Shown here: one piece after another, positions 17,749 to 26,886 of the stretch
Position numbering within the stretch: the first letter of the stretch is position 1
How the letters are laid out: each line of letters opens with the position of its first letter
Source: Aquabacter cavernae
GTDB taxonomy: Bacteria; Pseudomonadota; Alphaproteobacteria; Rhizobiales; Xanthobacteraceae
Direction: 5' to 3'
Length of the DNA: 64,000 bases
NCBI RefSeq assembly: GCF_003993795.1
Contig: NZ_RWKV01000003.1
Span: forward strand, 124,001 to 188,000
Made by a program: the position numbers and the translations under genes
Notes under the pieces: model-generated
Told to the model about the DNA's origin: nothing
Databases searched by the model: none
Seen by the model: only the letters and a program-made list of their open reading frames with translations

Positions 17749-18891
17749 CTAAATTTCCGTCATCTCCGGCCCGGAAGCGAGATTGGCCAGGGCGACGCCC
17801 TTCACTTGCGCGAAGACGGATGTGCCTTCCGCGAGGCCGAGCAATTCCCAGGAGCGGCGGGTGACGCGGGCCAGCAGCCGGTCGCCGTCGCCCGCCGGGC
17901 CGAGGCCGAGCACGACGGTCATTTCCGTGTCCCGCAGCGGGGCGGCGGAGAGGATGCGCCCCTGCAGGACATTGAGGATGGTGCTGGGCGAGGGCGGCAC
18001 CACCGCGAGGCTCACATCCCCCGCCACCACGCTGAGGCGCCGCCGCGTGCCCACCGCGCCGGGTGTCGCGGGGACGAGGAAACGCCCACCGCGCACGGAA
18101 AGCTCGGTGAGGCCATAGGCGTCATCCTGATGGGAGATGACGGCGTCCAGGCTCACGCTCGCGTCCCGCGCCGCCGCCAGCGGCAGGTCGGGGTCGCTCT
18201 GCAGCACCGCCAGCGGCCCGCTCGCCCGCACCCGGCCGCGCTCCATGAGCACCAGATGGTCGGCGAGGCGCTCCACCTCCGCCATGTCGTGGCTCACATA
18301 GAGAACCGGCAGATCGAGCACCGCATGCAGCCGTTCCAGGAAGGGCAGGATCTCGTCCTTGGTGGCGCGGTCGAGGGCGGAGAGGGGCTCGTCCATGAGC
18401 AGCAGGCGCGGCTGGGAGAGCAGCGCCCGCCCCACCGCCACCCGCTGGCGCTCGCCGCCGGAGAGGTTCTGCGGCGCCCGCTCCAGCAGGTGGGCGAGGC
18501 CAAGCAGGTGCACCACTTCGTCGAACGGAATGGAATGGGCCGCTGGGTCGCGCGGCGCGCCAAAGAGCAGGTTTCGCCGCACGGAGAGGTGGGGGAACAG
18601 GCTCGCTTCCTGGAACACATAGCCCACGGGGCGGCGATGGGTGGGGCGGAAGCGGGTTCCGTCCTGCCACGTCTCGCCCGCCACCACGCAGGTGCCGGGC
18701 AGCCGGTTGAGCCCGGCGATGCAGCGCAGGACCGAGGTCTTGCCGCAGCCCGACGGGCCGAACAGCGCCGTGACGCCCCGCGCGGGCAAGGTGAGCGACA
18801 CGTCCAGGGAGAAGGCGCCGAGCGCGCCGGAAAAGGCGGCGGTGATGACGGGCATGGACGTCGTCTGGGCCGGGGCGGGGACCACGTTCAT
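17749..18891 (-). CDS. modC: Molybdate ABC importer ATPase ModC
   Basis: ModC powers molybdate import with ModB. The 380-residue protein has Walker [10 protein letters not shown], signature LSGGERQRV, Walker [13 protein letters not shown] and a C-terminal MOP/TOBE-type domain (from about [11 protein letters not shown]) that binds oxyanions. The start at 18891 overlaps the modB stop by 4 bases (ATGA), and the frame beyond it runs into modB. It is the last gene of the modE-A-B-C unit. Confidence is high from domain layout and neighbours. Confidence 0.95.
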   Translation of the reverse strand: MNVVPAPAQTTSMPVITAAFSGALGAFSLDVSLTLPARGVTALFGPSGCGKTSVLRCIAGLNRLPGTCVVAGETWQDGTRFRPTHRRPVGYVFQEASLFPHLSVRRNLLFGAPRDPAAHSIPFDEVVHLLGLAHLLERAPQNLSGGERQRVAVGRALLSQPRLLLMDEPLSALDRATKDEILPFLERLHAVLDLPVLYVSHDMAEVERLADHLVLMERGRVRASGPLAVLQSDPDLPLAAARDASVSLDAVISHQDDAYGLTELSVRGGRFLVPATPGAVGTRRRLSVVAGDVSLAVVPPSPSTILNVLQGRILSAAPLRDTEMTVVLGLGPAGDGDRLLARVTRRSWELLGLAEGTSVFAQVKGVALANLASGPEMTEI

Positions 18892-19574
18892 GCGCCAGCC
18901 TTCGCCGCGTGCTTCTGGATCAGCGTCATGGAGAGGATGACGCAGAAGGCGAACACCACCATGCCGCCGGCCAGGATATGGGCCTCGCGCCACTGGGCGG
19001 TTTCCACGAAGTCATAGACCGCCACGGAGAGCACCTTGGTCTCGCGCGGGATATTGCCGCCGATCATCAGCACCACGCCGAACTCGCCCACCGTATGGGC
19101 GAAGCCCAGCACGGCCCCGGTGAGGAAGCCCGGCCGCGCGAGCGGGACGGCCACGCTCCAGAAGGCTTTCAGGGGCGAGGCGCGCAAGGTTGCCGCCACT
19201 TCCATGGGCCGCTCGCCCATGGCCTCGAAGGCGTTGCGGATGGGTTGCACCACGAAGGGCATGGAATAGAAGACCGAGCCGATCACCAGCCCCTCGAAGG
19301 TGAAGGCGAGGGTGCGCAGGCCGAACAGCGGCTCGGTCACCGCCCCGGCGCCCGAGGGGCCGAGCGCGATGAGCAGGTAGAAGCCCAGCACCGTGGGCGG
19401 CAGGACGAGGGGCATGGCGACCAGGGTCGCCACGCCTTCCTTCCACCACGCCTGCGAGCGCGCCAGCCACCAGGCGAGCGGCGTGCCCAGCAGCATGAGG
19501 AGCACCGTGGTGAGCCCCGCCAGTTCCAGCGTCAGCCGGATGGGGCTCCACATGTCGCCGAGCTGGGTCTCCAT
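18888..19574 (-). CDS. modB: Molybdate ABC importer permease ModB
   Basis: The membrane subunit of the molybdate importer, 228 residues with about five transmembrane helices. The EAA coupling loop reads roughly [23 protein letters not shown], and [13 protein letters not shown] is a ModB hallmark. It begins 6 bases after modA and overlaps modC by 4 bases, so it is translated as part of the polycistronic unit. Confidence 0.95.
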   Translation of the reverse strand: METQLGDMWSPIRLTLELAGLTTVLLMLLGTPLAWWLARSQAWWKEGVATLVAMPLVLPPTVLGFYLLIALGPSGAGAVTEPLFGLRTLAFTFEGLVIGSVFYSMPFVVQPIRNAFEAMGERPMEVAATLRASPLKAFWSVAVPLARPGFLTGAVLGFAHTVGEFGVVLMIGGNIPRETKVLSVAVYDFVETAQWREAHILAGGMVVFAFCVILSMTLIQKHAAKAGA

Positions 19575-19580
19575 CCCGCC

Positions 19581-20351
19581 TCAGCCCGCCGTGGCGAGGG
19601 CGTAGCCGAACTTCTCGATGACCGCGCGGGCCTCGGGGCCGGTGAGGAAGTCGAGGAAGGCCTTGGCGGCGGCGTTGTCGGCGCCCTTCTTGAGCAGCAC
19701 CGCATCCTGCAGGATGGGGGTGTAGAGATTCTGCGGCACCAGCCAGCGCGAGCCGCCCGCATTGGCGATCTGGGACAGGGCAACGAAGCCCAGCTCCGCA
19801 TTCCCGGTATCCACGAACTGATAGGCCTGGGCGATGGAATTGCCCTGCACGATCTTGGGCTGGAGGGTGTCGTAGAGGTTCAGCGCCTTCATGGTCTCGA
19901 TGGCGGCGGCGCCGTAGGGGGCGGCGGCGGGATTGGCGATGGAGATCTTGGCGAAGGCGTTGGCCTTCAGGGTCTCTTCGCCCTTCACATAGCCGTCCGT
20001 CTTGCTCCAGAGCGCCAGCTTGCCGATGGCATAGGTGAAGCGGCTCTCGGGCACAGCGAGACCGTCCGCCACCAGCTTCTTCGGCCGCTCGTCATCGGCC
20101 GAGAGCATGATCACGAACGGGGCGTCCTGGGTGATCTGGGTGTAGAACTGGCCCGACGAGCCGAAGCTCAGCACGGCCTCGTGGCCGGTCTTCTCCTTGA
20201 AGAGGGCGGCGATCTGCTTCGCGGGCTCGGTGAAGTTGGCGGCCACCGCCACCTTGATCTCGTCCGCGCTGGCGGGGCCGGCGAAGACGGACAGGGCGCC
20301 GGTCAGGGCGAGACCGGCGGCAAGAAGGGTCCGGCGTGTCAGCTTCATCAT
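19581..20351 (-). CDS. modA: Molybdate-binding periplasmic protein ModA
   Basis: ModA binds molybdate (and tungstate) in the periplasm. A clear Sec signal ends in PASA before DEIKVAVAANFTEPAKQIAALF, the standard ModA opening. FGSSGQFYTQI forms the oxyanion-binding loop with the conserved serines. The 256-residue length fits. It is the second gene of the operon, 12 bases after modE; an MM doublet at the start leaves one codon of ambiguity. Confidence 0.95.
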   Translation of the reverse strand: MMKLTRRTLLAAGLALTGALSVFAGPASADEIKVAVAANFTEPAKQIAALFKEKTGHEAVLSFGSSGQFYTQITQDAPFVIMLSADDERPKKLVADGLAVPESRFTYAIGKLALWSKTDGYVKGEETLKANAFAKISIANPAAAPYGAAAIETMKALNLYDTLQPKIVQGNSIAQAYQFVDTGNAELGFVALSQIANAGGSRWLVPQNLYTPILQDAVLLKKGADNAAAKAFLDFLTGPEARAVIEKFGYALATAG

Positions 20352-20363
20352 AGGCGTGAGCCT

Positions 20364-21155
20364 TCAGTCGATGGCGAGGATGACGTGGGCCGCGTCCACC
20401 AGGGCAAAGGCGGGGCGGCCGGGGGCAAGGCCGAGCGCCTCGACGCTGCGGGCCGTGAGCGAGGAGGCGATGGTCTTGCCGCCGCCGATATCGAGAACCA
20501 CTTCGGCGCTGACCGCGCCGGTCTCCACCCGGGAGATGACGCCGCGCAGGCAATTGCGCACGCTCACCAAGGGCGGCGTCTCGCCGGGCGCGATCACCAC
20601 GAAGGGCGCCTTCACCAGCACCACCGCGTCGCGCCCCACGCACAGGCCGAGGTCGCGCACGCTCTCCATGGTCACGAGGGCGTGGATGACGGTGTCGGAC
20701 GAGACCTCCACCGACACTTCGGCGGCGAGCGCGTCGCTGGCGATGGCGGTGATGGTGCCGCGCAGGGCGTTGCGGGCGCTGGTCTTCATGAGGAATCCGG
20801 ACATGAGATTGAGCGGCGAGATGCCGGTGCCCGCCAGTTCCGGCTCGATGGCGCGCACGATGCGGGCCATCTCGCCTTCCAGGCGCGTGAAGGCGGCGAT
20901 CACGCGGGCGCCGGTGGGGGTGAGGCGCGCCCCGCCGCCCGCCTTGCCGCCGGCCCGGGTTTCCAGCAGCGGCTGGCCGAACAGGTTGGCCATGGCGTCC
21001 AGCGCGTCCCAGGCGGCCTTGTAGGTGAGGCCCACGGCCTTGGCCCCCGCCGTGATGGACCCTTCCCGCGCCACCGCCTCCAACAGGCGAATGCGCTCGC
21101 GCCCCACGGGCGAGAGGCTTTCAGCCTTGAGGGTGACGAGGGCTTCGATGGGCAC
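20364..21155 (-). CDS. modE: Molybdate-responsive transcriptional regulator ModE
   Basis: ModE represses molybdate transport when molybdate is plentiful. The 263-residue protein has an N-terminal LysR-like winged helix (about 20-100, with GSITAGAKAVGLTYKAAWDALD) and two TOBE/MOP domains (about 125-190 and 195-262) for oxyanion binding. The start must be the GTG at 21155, because an in-frame TGA lies six codons upstream. It heads the modEABC operon, and a ModE box lies directly before it, implying autoregulation, unlike E. coli where modE is divergent. Confidence 0.94.
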   Translation of the reverse strand: MPIEALVTLKAESLSPVGRERIRLLEAVAREGSITAGAKAVGLTYKAAWDALDAMANLFGQPLLETRAGGKAGGGARLTPTGARVIAAFTRLEGEMARIVRAIEPELAGTGISPLNLMSGFLMKTSARNALRGTITAIASDALAAEVSVEVSSDTVIHALVTMESVRDLGLCVGRDAVVLVKAPFVVIAPGETPPLVSVRNCLRGVISRVETGAVSAEVVLDIGGGKTIASSLTARSVEALGLAPGRPAFALVDAAHVILAID

Positions 21156-21171
21156 GGGCGGGGTCCGTTCG

Positions 21172-21198
21172 CGTCATGTAGTCTGGATATATAGCGAT
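21172..21198 (-). promoter_or_regulatory. ModE-binding box in front of modEABC
   Basis: Read on the minus strand the site is ATCGCTATATA, seven bases, then TACATGACG, close to the known ModE consensus of ATCGCTATATA and TATATAACG half-sites separated by 6-8 bases. It lies 16 bases before the modE GTG, where bound ModE would block the promoter or the initiating ribosome. It is the most AT-rich patch in the area. Confidence 0.85.
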
Positions 21199-21269
21199 AG
21201 ATGCGCGGGGACGGAAAGGCCCAAACTGACGCGGGGGAAATGGGAGGAGAGCGCCCCTCAAGGCGCGAC

Positions 21270-21302
21270 AAAAGAAAACCCGGCCCTGAGGCAGGGCCGG
21301 GT
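21270..21302 (-). terminator. Intrinsic terminator of the gabD-like gene
   Basis: On the minus strand ACCCGGCCCTG and CAGGGCCGGGT form an 11-bp perfect stem (21278-21288 with 21292-21302, three-base loop), followed by TTTTCTTTTG. It lies 45 bases after the stop of the dehydrogenase gene. Confidence 0.92.
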
Positions 21303-21346
21303 GCAATGGGGACCGGCGGCGCGGGACCGCCGGTCGGAAGAGAGCC

Positions 21347-22780
21347 TCAGAGGCCCGCCTGGGAGACGAACTTCGGGTTCAGATAGGCCTCGATGGCCTC
21401 CGAGCCGCCTTCCGAGCCGAAGCCCGAATCCTTCACGCCGCCGAACGGCACTTCGGGAAGGGCGAGGCCCAGATGGTTGATGGTCATCATGCCCGCTTCC
21501 ACCGACGCCGCGATGGCGTTGGCGGTCTTGGCCGAGCGGGTATAGGCGTAGGAGGCAAGGCCATAGGGCAGCCGGTTCGCCTCTTCCACCGCCTCGTCGA
21601 AGTCCGAGAAGGGGAAGATCATGGCGAGCGGGCCGAACGGCTCCTCGTTCATCATCCGCATCTCGCGGGTGACGCCGGTGACAACCGTGGGCTCGAAGAA
21701 ATAGCCCTTGTTGCCGATGCGGCTGCCGCCGGTCTTCACCTCGGCGCCCTTCTGCTGGGCGTCGGCGATGAGGGCCTCGATGGCGGGCACGCGGCGCTCA
21801 TTGGCGAGCGGGCCCATCTGGATGCCCTCTTCCAGGCCGTTGCCCACCTTGACGGTCTTGGCATAGGCCACGAAGCGCTCCACGAACTGGTCGTAGGCCT
21901 TTTCCTGCACCATGAAGCGGGTGGGGGAGACGCAGACCTGGCCGGCATTGCGGAACTTGGCGGTGGCGATCTGCTTGGCCGCCGCGTCCACGTCCGCGTC
22001 CTCGAACACGATGACCGGCGAGTGGCCGCCCAGTTCCATGGTCACGCGCTTCATGTGCAGCCCGGCCAGCGCCGAGAGCTGCTTGCCCACCGGGGTGGAG
22101 CCGGTGAACGTCACCTTGCGGATGACCGGGTGCGGGATGAGATATTCGCTGATCTCGGCGGGGACGCCATAGACGAGGCCGATGACGCCCGCCGGCACGC
22201 CCGCATCCACGAAGGCGCGGATCAGCTCGGCCGGGGAGGCCGGGGTCTCTTCCGGGGCCTTCACGATGATGGAGCAGCCCGCCGCCAGCGCGGCCGACAG
22301 CTTGCGCACCACCTGGTTGATGGGGAAGTTCCAGGGGGTGAAGGCGGCCACGGGGCCGACCGGCTCCTTGATCACCAGCTGGTAGACGCCCTGGCCGCGG
22401 GCGGGGATGACCCGGCCATAGGCGCGGCGGGCTTCCTCGGCGAACCAGTCGATGATGTCGGCGGCGGCGAGCGTCTCCATGCGCGCCTCGGGGAGCGGCT
22501 TGCCCTGCTCCAGCGTCATGAGGCGGGCGATGTCCACGGCGCGCTCGCGCAGCAGGTCGGCGGCCTTGCGCATCACCTTGGCGCGGTCGTAGGCGGAAAC
22601 CTTCGACCACAGCTTGAAGCCCTTGGCGGCGGCATCGAGGGCCGCGTCGAGATCGCCCTTGGAGGCGTGGGCGACGGTGCCGATCACTTCTTCCGTGGCG
22701 GGGTTGAGCACGGGGATGGTGCGTCCCCCTTCCGCGCCGCGCCACTGTCCGTTGATGTGGAGCTGAACGTCACGATACAT
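21347..22780 (-). CDS. gabD: NAD(P)-dependent succinate-semialdehyde dehydrogenase family protein
   Basis: An aldehyde dehydrogenase of 477 residues that oxidises succinate semialdehyde (or a related semialdehyde such as glutarate semialdehyde) to the acid. Visible motifs are [14 protein letters not shown] for cofactor binding, [10 protein letters not shown] with the general-base glutamate, and NAGQVCVSP with the catalytic cysteine. The start at 22780 has GGGAGG upstream and the usual [13 protein letters not shown] opening; the open frame beyond it is not family-like. No gabT or other GABA gene is adjacent, so the physiological aldehyde is uncertain. Confidence 0.92.
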   Translation of the reverse strand: MYRDVQLHINGQWRGAEGGRTIPVLNPATEEVIGTVAHASKGDLDAALDAAAKGFKLWSKVSAYDRAKVMRKAADLLRERAVDIARLMTLEQGKPLPEARMETLAAADIIDWFAEEARRAYGRVIPARGQGVYQLVIKEPVGPVAAFTPWNFPINQVVRKLSAALAAGCSIIVKAPEETPASPAELIRAFVDAGVPAGVIGLVYGVPAEISEYLIPHPVIRKVTFTGSTPVGKQLSALAGLHMKRVTMELGGHSPVIVFEDADVDAAAKQIATAKFRNAGQVCVSPTRFMVQEKAYDQFVERFVAYAKTVKVGNGLEEGIQMGPLANERRVPAIEALIADAQQKGAEVKTGGSRIGNKGYFFEPTVVTGVTREMRMMNEEPFGPLAMIFPFSDFDEAVEEANRLPYGLASYAYTRSAKTANAIAASVEAGMMTINHLGLALPEVPFGGVKDSGFGSEGGSEAIEAYLNPKFVSQAGL

Positions 22781-22968
22781 GGGAGCCTCCCTCGCTTTGT
22801 GCGTGGCCCGTCTTATCGCGGGCGCCCGGCCCTGCTGGCAAGGCGCAATTCGCACATGCCCGCGTCCCGCTGCGCGCACGGCACGCAGGGCTTGAGGTCG
22901 AGCGGCCTCTCTTGTGGCGAGGCGGGCAGGGGGATAAGTCTGCCCCGCCTGCCGCACGGGGTATCGCC

Positions 22969-23823
22969 TTGACCAAGACCGCGCCCAAAATCGGTTCGAA
23001 GACCGTCACCGTCTGCACCTGGAACATCAATTCCGTCCGCATCCGCCTCGACATCGTCAAGGACGCGGTGGAGCGCCTGAAGCCGGACGTCCTGTGCCTG
23101 CAGGAGACCAAGTGCCAGGACGACAAGTTCCCCCTCAATGCCGTCCGCGATCTCGGCTTCGAGCATATCGCGCTCAACGGCCAGAAGGGCTGGCACGGCG
23201 TCGCCACCTTCTCGCGCCTGCCCTTCGAGAGCATCGAGAAGCAGGAATTCTGCGGCAAGGGCGATGCGCGCCATGTGGGCGTCACGCTCGGCGCGGCGGC
23301 GGGCCTCGCCAAGCCGCTCACCGTGCATAATTTCTACATCCCGGCGGGCGGCGACATCCCGGACCCGGACCTCAATCCGAAATTCGCCCACAAGCTCGCC
23401 TTCCTGGACGAGCTGATCGCCTGGGAACGCCTGCCGGCGCAGGCCCGCGATCCGGAGGCCCATGCGGTGATGGTGGGCGACTTCAACATCGCGCCGCTGG
23501 AGACGGATGTGTGGAGCCACAAGCAGCTCCTCTCCGTGGTGAGCCATACCCCCGTGGAGGTGGACCGCCTGAACCGCTTCCAGGAAGCGGGCCCCTGGGT
23601 GGACGTGATGCGCGCTTTGGTGCCGCCGCAGGAGAAGCTGTTCACCTGGTGGAGCTACCGCTCGCCCGACTGGACCGCCAATGACCGGGGCCGCCGCCTC
23701 GACCATGTGTGGGCCAATGCGGCGCTGGCGCCCAAGGCCACGGCCATGACCGTGCTGCGCGAGGCGCGCAGCTGGGAGAAGCCCTCCGACCATGTGCCGG
23801 TGGCGGTGACGTTCGCGGTGTGA
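22969..23823 (+). CDS. xthA: Exodeoxyribonuclease III
   Basis: The major AP endonuclease/3'-exonuclease of base-excision repair. The endonuclease/exonuclease/phosphatase motifs are all present: [19 protein letters not shown] (metal-binding Glu), [23 protein letters not shown], and the C-terminal RRLDHVWAN and SDHVPV (catalytic His). No ATG precedes the conserved region; I propose the TTG at 22969, giving 284 residues and a short basic leader, with the TTG at 22912 as the alternative. It is divergent from the gabD-like gene. Confidence 0.93.
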   Translation: MTKTAPKIGSKTVTVCTWNINSVRIRLDIVKDAVERLKPDVLCLQETKCQDDKFPLNAVRDLGFEHIALNGQKGWHGVATFSRLPFESIEKQEFCGKGDARHVGVTLGAAAGLAKPLTVHNFYIPAGGDIPDPDLNPKFAHKLAFLDELIAWERLPAQARDPEAHAVMVGDFNIAPLETDVWSHKQLLSVVSHTPVEVDRLNRFQEAGPWVDVMRALVPPQEKLFTWWSYRSPDWTANDRGRRLDHVWANAALAPKATAMTVLREARSWEKPSDHVPVAVTFAV

Positions 23824-23866
23824 GGCGAAGAGCCTTCACGATTTGATTGAAGCGCAAGGCGTTCTT

Positions 23867-24000
23867 CCCCTCTCCCCTTGCGGGAGAGGGTGCCGAGCGC
23901 CAGCGAGGTGGGTGAGGGGTTGGGCACCGTTTGGTGCCCCATGCAGAGGTTCGCGCAGGTGGCCCCCCTCACCCCAACCCTCTCCCGCGAGGGGAGAGGG
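23867..24000. repeat. Palindromic intergenic element with GGGAGAGGG arms
   Basis: Outer arms CCCTCTCCCCTTGCGGGAGAGGG and CCCTCTCCCGCGAGGGGAGAGGG are each self-complementary. Inner arms GGTGAGGGG and CCCCTCACC pair with each other, so the 134 bases can fold into a long branched hairpin. This is the common Hyphomicrobiales-type intergenic repeat; a half copy is at 3884-3940. It lies between the xthA end and the cNMP-binding gene end. The remaining bases 24001-24090 show nothing. Confidence 0.8.
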
Positions 24001-24090
24001 AGCAACGGTGCGCCCGTAACGGCTGATCCGTGCTTCCAGCAAACACTGAAACGCTCTAAAGCCCCGGCCGAGCGTTTTCCGCCCGTGGGT

Positions 24091-24576
24091 TCAGCGCTTG
24101 CGGGCGCGGGAGGGGAGGGGCGTGTCCAGCTTCTCCGCCCGCACCGTCTCCAGGGCCGCGAGCGTGTCCTGCACCCGTGCGCCGAACAGCGCCTGCAGCG
24201 CGGCAGCGGCCTCCGGGAAGCCCTCCAGCAGCCGCAGGAAGAGCGGGCGGGGAATGCGCAGCACGCGGGAGGCGGCCAGCGCGCGGGCCGTGGCGGGGTG
24301 CGTGGTGGCGATGAGCAGCGCGCGCTCGCCGGCGAGCGCGCCGGGCAGCAGCTCGCACAGCCGCTGCCGCCGTCCCGCCTGTTCCGACATCAGTTCCAGC
24401 CGCCCGGACAGGATCACATAGGCGCCATCGGCCGCCTCTCCGGCGCGGAACAGGGTTTCGCCCGCCTTGAGCGCCACTTCCTCGCCGCTGACGGCGAGGC
24501 TGCGCAGCGCCTCGGCGGGGAGCCCCTCGAAGGTGGGCACCTCAGCCAGAACCGCCGCCGCCTGCTCGACGCTCAC
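24091..24576 (-). CDS. Cyclic-nucleotide-binding (CAP_ED) domain protein
   Basis: A 161-residue protein made almost entirely of one cNMP-binding beta-barrel (about residues 15-130), with LKAGETLFRAGEAADGAYVILSG and the phosphate-cassette region PGALAGERALL. No helix-turn-helix domain follows, so it is not a Crp-type regulator; the last 25 residues are basic (PSRARKR). The start is GTG. It lies 37 bases after the response-regulator gene on the same strand, so it may modulate that regulator or act as an anchor for another partner; that link is inference. Confidence 0.87.
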   Translation of the reverse strand: MSVEQAAAVLAEVPTFEGLPAEALRSLAVSGEEVALKAGETLFRAGEAADGAYVILSGRLELMSEQAGRRQRLCELLPGALAGERALLIATTHPATARALAASRVLRIPRPLFLRLLEGFPEAAAALQALFGARVQDTLAALETVRAEKLDTPLPSRARKR

Positions 24577-24613
24577 GATGGATGGCCTCCCCCGGCGGTG
24601 ATGCTTGGGCCGG

Positions 24614-25300
24614 TCATGGGACGAGCTTGTAGCCGCCGGCCTGGGTGGCCAGCAGCGTGGGCGCGGACGGGTCCGGCTCGATCTTCTGGCGCAGGCGGTA
24701 GATGTGGGTTTCCAGCGTGTGGGTGGTCACGCCGGAATTGTAGCCCCACACTTCCTGCAGCAGCGTCTCGCGGGCCACGGGTGTTTTCCCGGCCCGGTAG
24801 AGATAACGCAGGATCGCGGTTTCCTTCTCGGTGAGCCGGATCTTGGAGCCGCGATCGGTGACCAGCAGCTTCGCGCCGGGGCGGAAGCTGTAGGGGCCGA
24901 TGGCGAACACCGCGTCCTCGCTCGCCTCGTGGCTGCGCATCTGCGCCCGAAGGCGCGCCAGCAGCACCGCGAAGCGGAACGGCTTCACCACATAATCGTT
25001 GGCGCCCGCTTCCAGGCCCAGGATCGTGTCGCTGTCCGTGTCATGTGCGGTCAGCATGATGATGGGCGCCTTGAAGCCGTTGGCGCGCATCTGGCGCACG
25101 CCGTCGCGGCCGTCCATATCGGGAAGGCCGACATCCATGATCACGAGATCGATGGCGCCGTTCTTCGCGTTCTCTATGGCCTCGGAGGCACTGCCGACCG
25201 GCACCGGCTCGAACTCGTCCTGGAGCGCGAGTTGCTCGACCAACGCCTCGCGCAGCTCCGGGTCGTCCTCGACCACCAGGATTTTCCACGCATTGGTCAT
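24614..25300 (-). CDS. OmpR/PhoB-family response regulator
   Basis: A two-component DNA-binding regulator of 228 residues. The receiver domain has Asp12/Asp13, the phospho-acceptor Asp56 (VIMDVGLPD), Thr84 and Lys106 (VKPF). A winged-helix domain follows (about 130-228), with LTEKETAILRYLY and the recognition region TTHTLETHIYRLRQKIE. No histidine kinase is adjacent, so the cognate sensor is elsewhere. An AT-rich perfect palindrome at 25367-25383 lies between this gene and the divergent L,D-transpeptidase, which makes it a natural candidate target. The organisation recalls the envelope-regulating orphan response regulators of alphaproteobacteria, but I do not assign a name. Confidence 0.92.
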   Translation of the reverse strand: MTNAWKILVVEDDPELREALVEQLALQDEFEPVPVGSASEAIENAKNGAIDLVIMDVGLPDMDGRDGVRQMRANGFKAPIIMLTAHDTDSDTILGLEAGANDYVVKPFRFAVLLARLRAQMRSHEASEDAVFAIGPYSFRPGAKLLVTDRGSKIRLTEKETAILRYLYRAGKTPVARETLLQEVWGYNSGVTTHTLETHIYRLRQKIEPDPSAPTLLATQAGGYKLVP

Positions 25301-25366
25301 CGAATCCTCCGTCGCCCTTGCGGACAGGCGAATCGCGCAAGTACAGCATGGCAGGCCAATGGTGCA

Positions 25367-25383
25367 AATTTCTTCAAGAAATT
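25367..25383. promoter_or_regulatory. Perfect 17-bp palindrome in divergent promoter region
   Basis: AATTTCTT-C-AAGAAATT is a perfect dyad, and it stands out as A+T in a very G+C-rich region. It lies 67 bases before the response-regulator start and 31 bases before the L,D-transpeptidase start, so a bound protein could control both. The response regulator itself is the simplest candidate. Confidence 0.6.
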
Positions 25384-25413
25384 CACGCCCCGGCGGTATT
25401 TTTGTGAGGTGCG

Positions 25414-25953
25414 ATGGGTCAAACTTCTGTGGGGATCGGTCTTCTGAGGGTCCGCCGCCTGCCGGGCGCCCCTCATCGGGGCCTGTTGACCTTCGGCGGA
25501 CGGGCCTTTCCGGTGGCGCTGGGGCGATCCGGTATCCATTTCGACAAGCGCGAGGGCGACGGGCGCACGCCCGCCGGAACCTGGCGCGTTGTGCGCCTGC
25601 TCTACCGCCCCGACCACGGCCCGCGCCCCGTCACGCGCCTGCCCGCCCGCCCCATCGGGCGGGAGGACGGCTGGTGCGACGACCCCGCCGACCGGCGCTA
25701 CAATCGCCAAGTGCGCCTGCCGTTCGGGCCGAGCCATGAGCGCCTGCGCCGGGACGACGGGCTCTACGACCTCGTCATCGTCATCGACCACAATGCCCGT
25801 CCGCGCGTGAAGGGGCGGGGCTCGGCGGTGTTCATCCATGTGGCCCGTCCCGGCCTCACGCCCACGGAAGGGTGCGTCGCGCTTCCCCTCCCGGAACTGC
25901 GCCGCCTCGTCGCACGGTTGCGGCCCGGCACGCGGGTTCATATCGCTGGGTGA
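25414..25953 (+). CDS. L,D-transpeptidase (YkuD) family protein
   Basis: A 179-residue YkuD-fold protein. The catalytic motif is spread over His142 (VFIHVARPG) and Cys154 (TPTEGCVAL), with the GTPxGxWRV strand near residue 52 that is typical of this subgroup (often annotated L,D-transpeptidase or YkuD-like). There is no clear signal peptide, so the site of action is uncertain; cytoplasmic members exist in this subgroup. It is divergent from the OmpR-type regulator across an AT-rich palindrome. A CGGGGCGG/CCGCCCCG hairpin (26012-26038) lies after the gene and could terminate it. Confidence 0.88.
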   Translation: MGQTSVGIGLLRVRRLPGAPHRGLLTFGGRAFPVALGRSGIHFDKREGDGRTPAGTWRVVRLLYRPDHGPRPVTRLPARPIGREDGWCDDPADRRYNRQVRLPFGPSHERLRRDDGLYDLVIVIDHNARPRVKGRGSAVFIHVARPGLTPTEGCVALPLPELRRLVARLRPGTRVHIAG

Positions 25954-26100
25954 GAGACAACCGTAAGCCGCCCGCGTTTCTTTTGAACGGCTCCATGGTA
26001 TAGCTCGCGGACGGGGCGGGGCCGGTTTCGCCGCCCCGCCATGCAAGGCTCCGCGCCGGGAAGCCACCAAGACCCAAGCCAACAAGAACGACGTCCGAAG

Positions 26101-26886
26101 ATGCCATCACCTTCCGCTCAGCGGCCGCCCCTCGTGGGCCTGTTCGCCACCTGCCTCGTGGACACCATGCGCCCCAGCGTCGGCTTCGCCGCCGCCACGC
26201 TCATCGAGGCGGCGGGCTGCGAGGTGGACGTGCCGCGCCAGACCTGCTGCGGCCAGCCGGCCTTCAATTCCGGCGACCGCGCCACCACCCGCGCTTTGGC
26301 CGAGCAGACCATCGCCGCCTTCGAGACGTTCGACTATGTGGTGGTGCCCTCCGGCTCCTGCGCGGGCATGATCAAGGCGCATTATCCCGAGCTGTTCGTG
26401 GGCGAGCCGGACTGGATGCCGCGCGTGGAGCGCTTCTGCGCCAAGGTGTTCGAGCTGATGTCCTTCCTGGTGGATGTGCGCGGCATGACCAGCGTCGCCG
26501 CCGCCTATGAGGGCACGGTCACCTATCACGACAGCTGCTCGGGCCTGCGGGAGCTGGGCGTGAAGGGCCAGCCGCGCAAGCTGCTCGCCTCCGTGGAGGG
26601 GCTGGAGCTGGCCGAGATGGCGGACAGCGATGTGTGCTGCGGCTTCGGCGGCACCTTCTGCGTGAAATATCCCGACGTGTCCGGCGCCATCGTGGAAAAG
26701 AAGGCCGTCAATATCCTCGCCAGCGGCGCGGACACGCTGGTGGCGGGCGATCTCGGCTGCCTCATGAACATGGCGGGCAAGCTCCAGCGCATGGGCAAGA
26801 CCGTGGCGGTGCGCCATGTGGCCGAAGTGCTGGCGGGCCAGGGCGGCGAACCCGCCATCGGCGTCGCGCGGAAGGCGGGCTCATGA
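26101..26886 (+). CDS. lutA: Lactate utilization protein A (Fe-S, CCG domain)
   Basis: LutA (LldE) is one of three subunits of the non-flavin L-lactate oxidation complex. The 261-residue protein has two cysteine-rich CCG domains: ATCLVDTMRP ... PRQTCCGQPAFNSGD in the first half and YHDSCSGLRELG ... DVCCGFGGTFCVKYP in the second, which bind iron-sulfur or related clusters. I chose the ATG at 26101; an ATG at 26041 would add 20 non-conserved residues. It overlaps lutB by 4 bases (ATGA). Confidence 0.93.
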   Translation: MPSPSAQRPPLVGLFATCLVDTMRPSVGFAAATLIEAAGCEVDVPRQTCCGQPAFNSGDRATTRALAEQTIAAFETFDYVVVPSGSCAGMIKAHYPELFVGEPDWMPRVERFCAKVFELMSFLVDVRGMTSVAAAYEGTVTYHDSCSGLRELGVKGQPRKLLASVEGLELAEMADSDVCCGFGGTFCVKYPDVSGAIVEKKAVNILASGADTLVAGDLGCLMNMAGKLQRMGKTVAVRHVAEVLAGQGGEPAIGVARKAGS

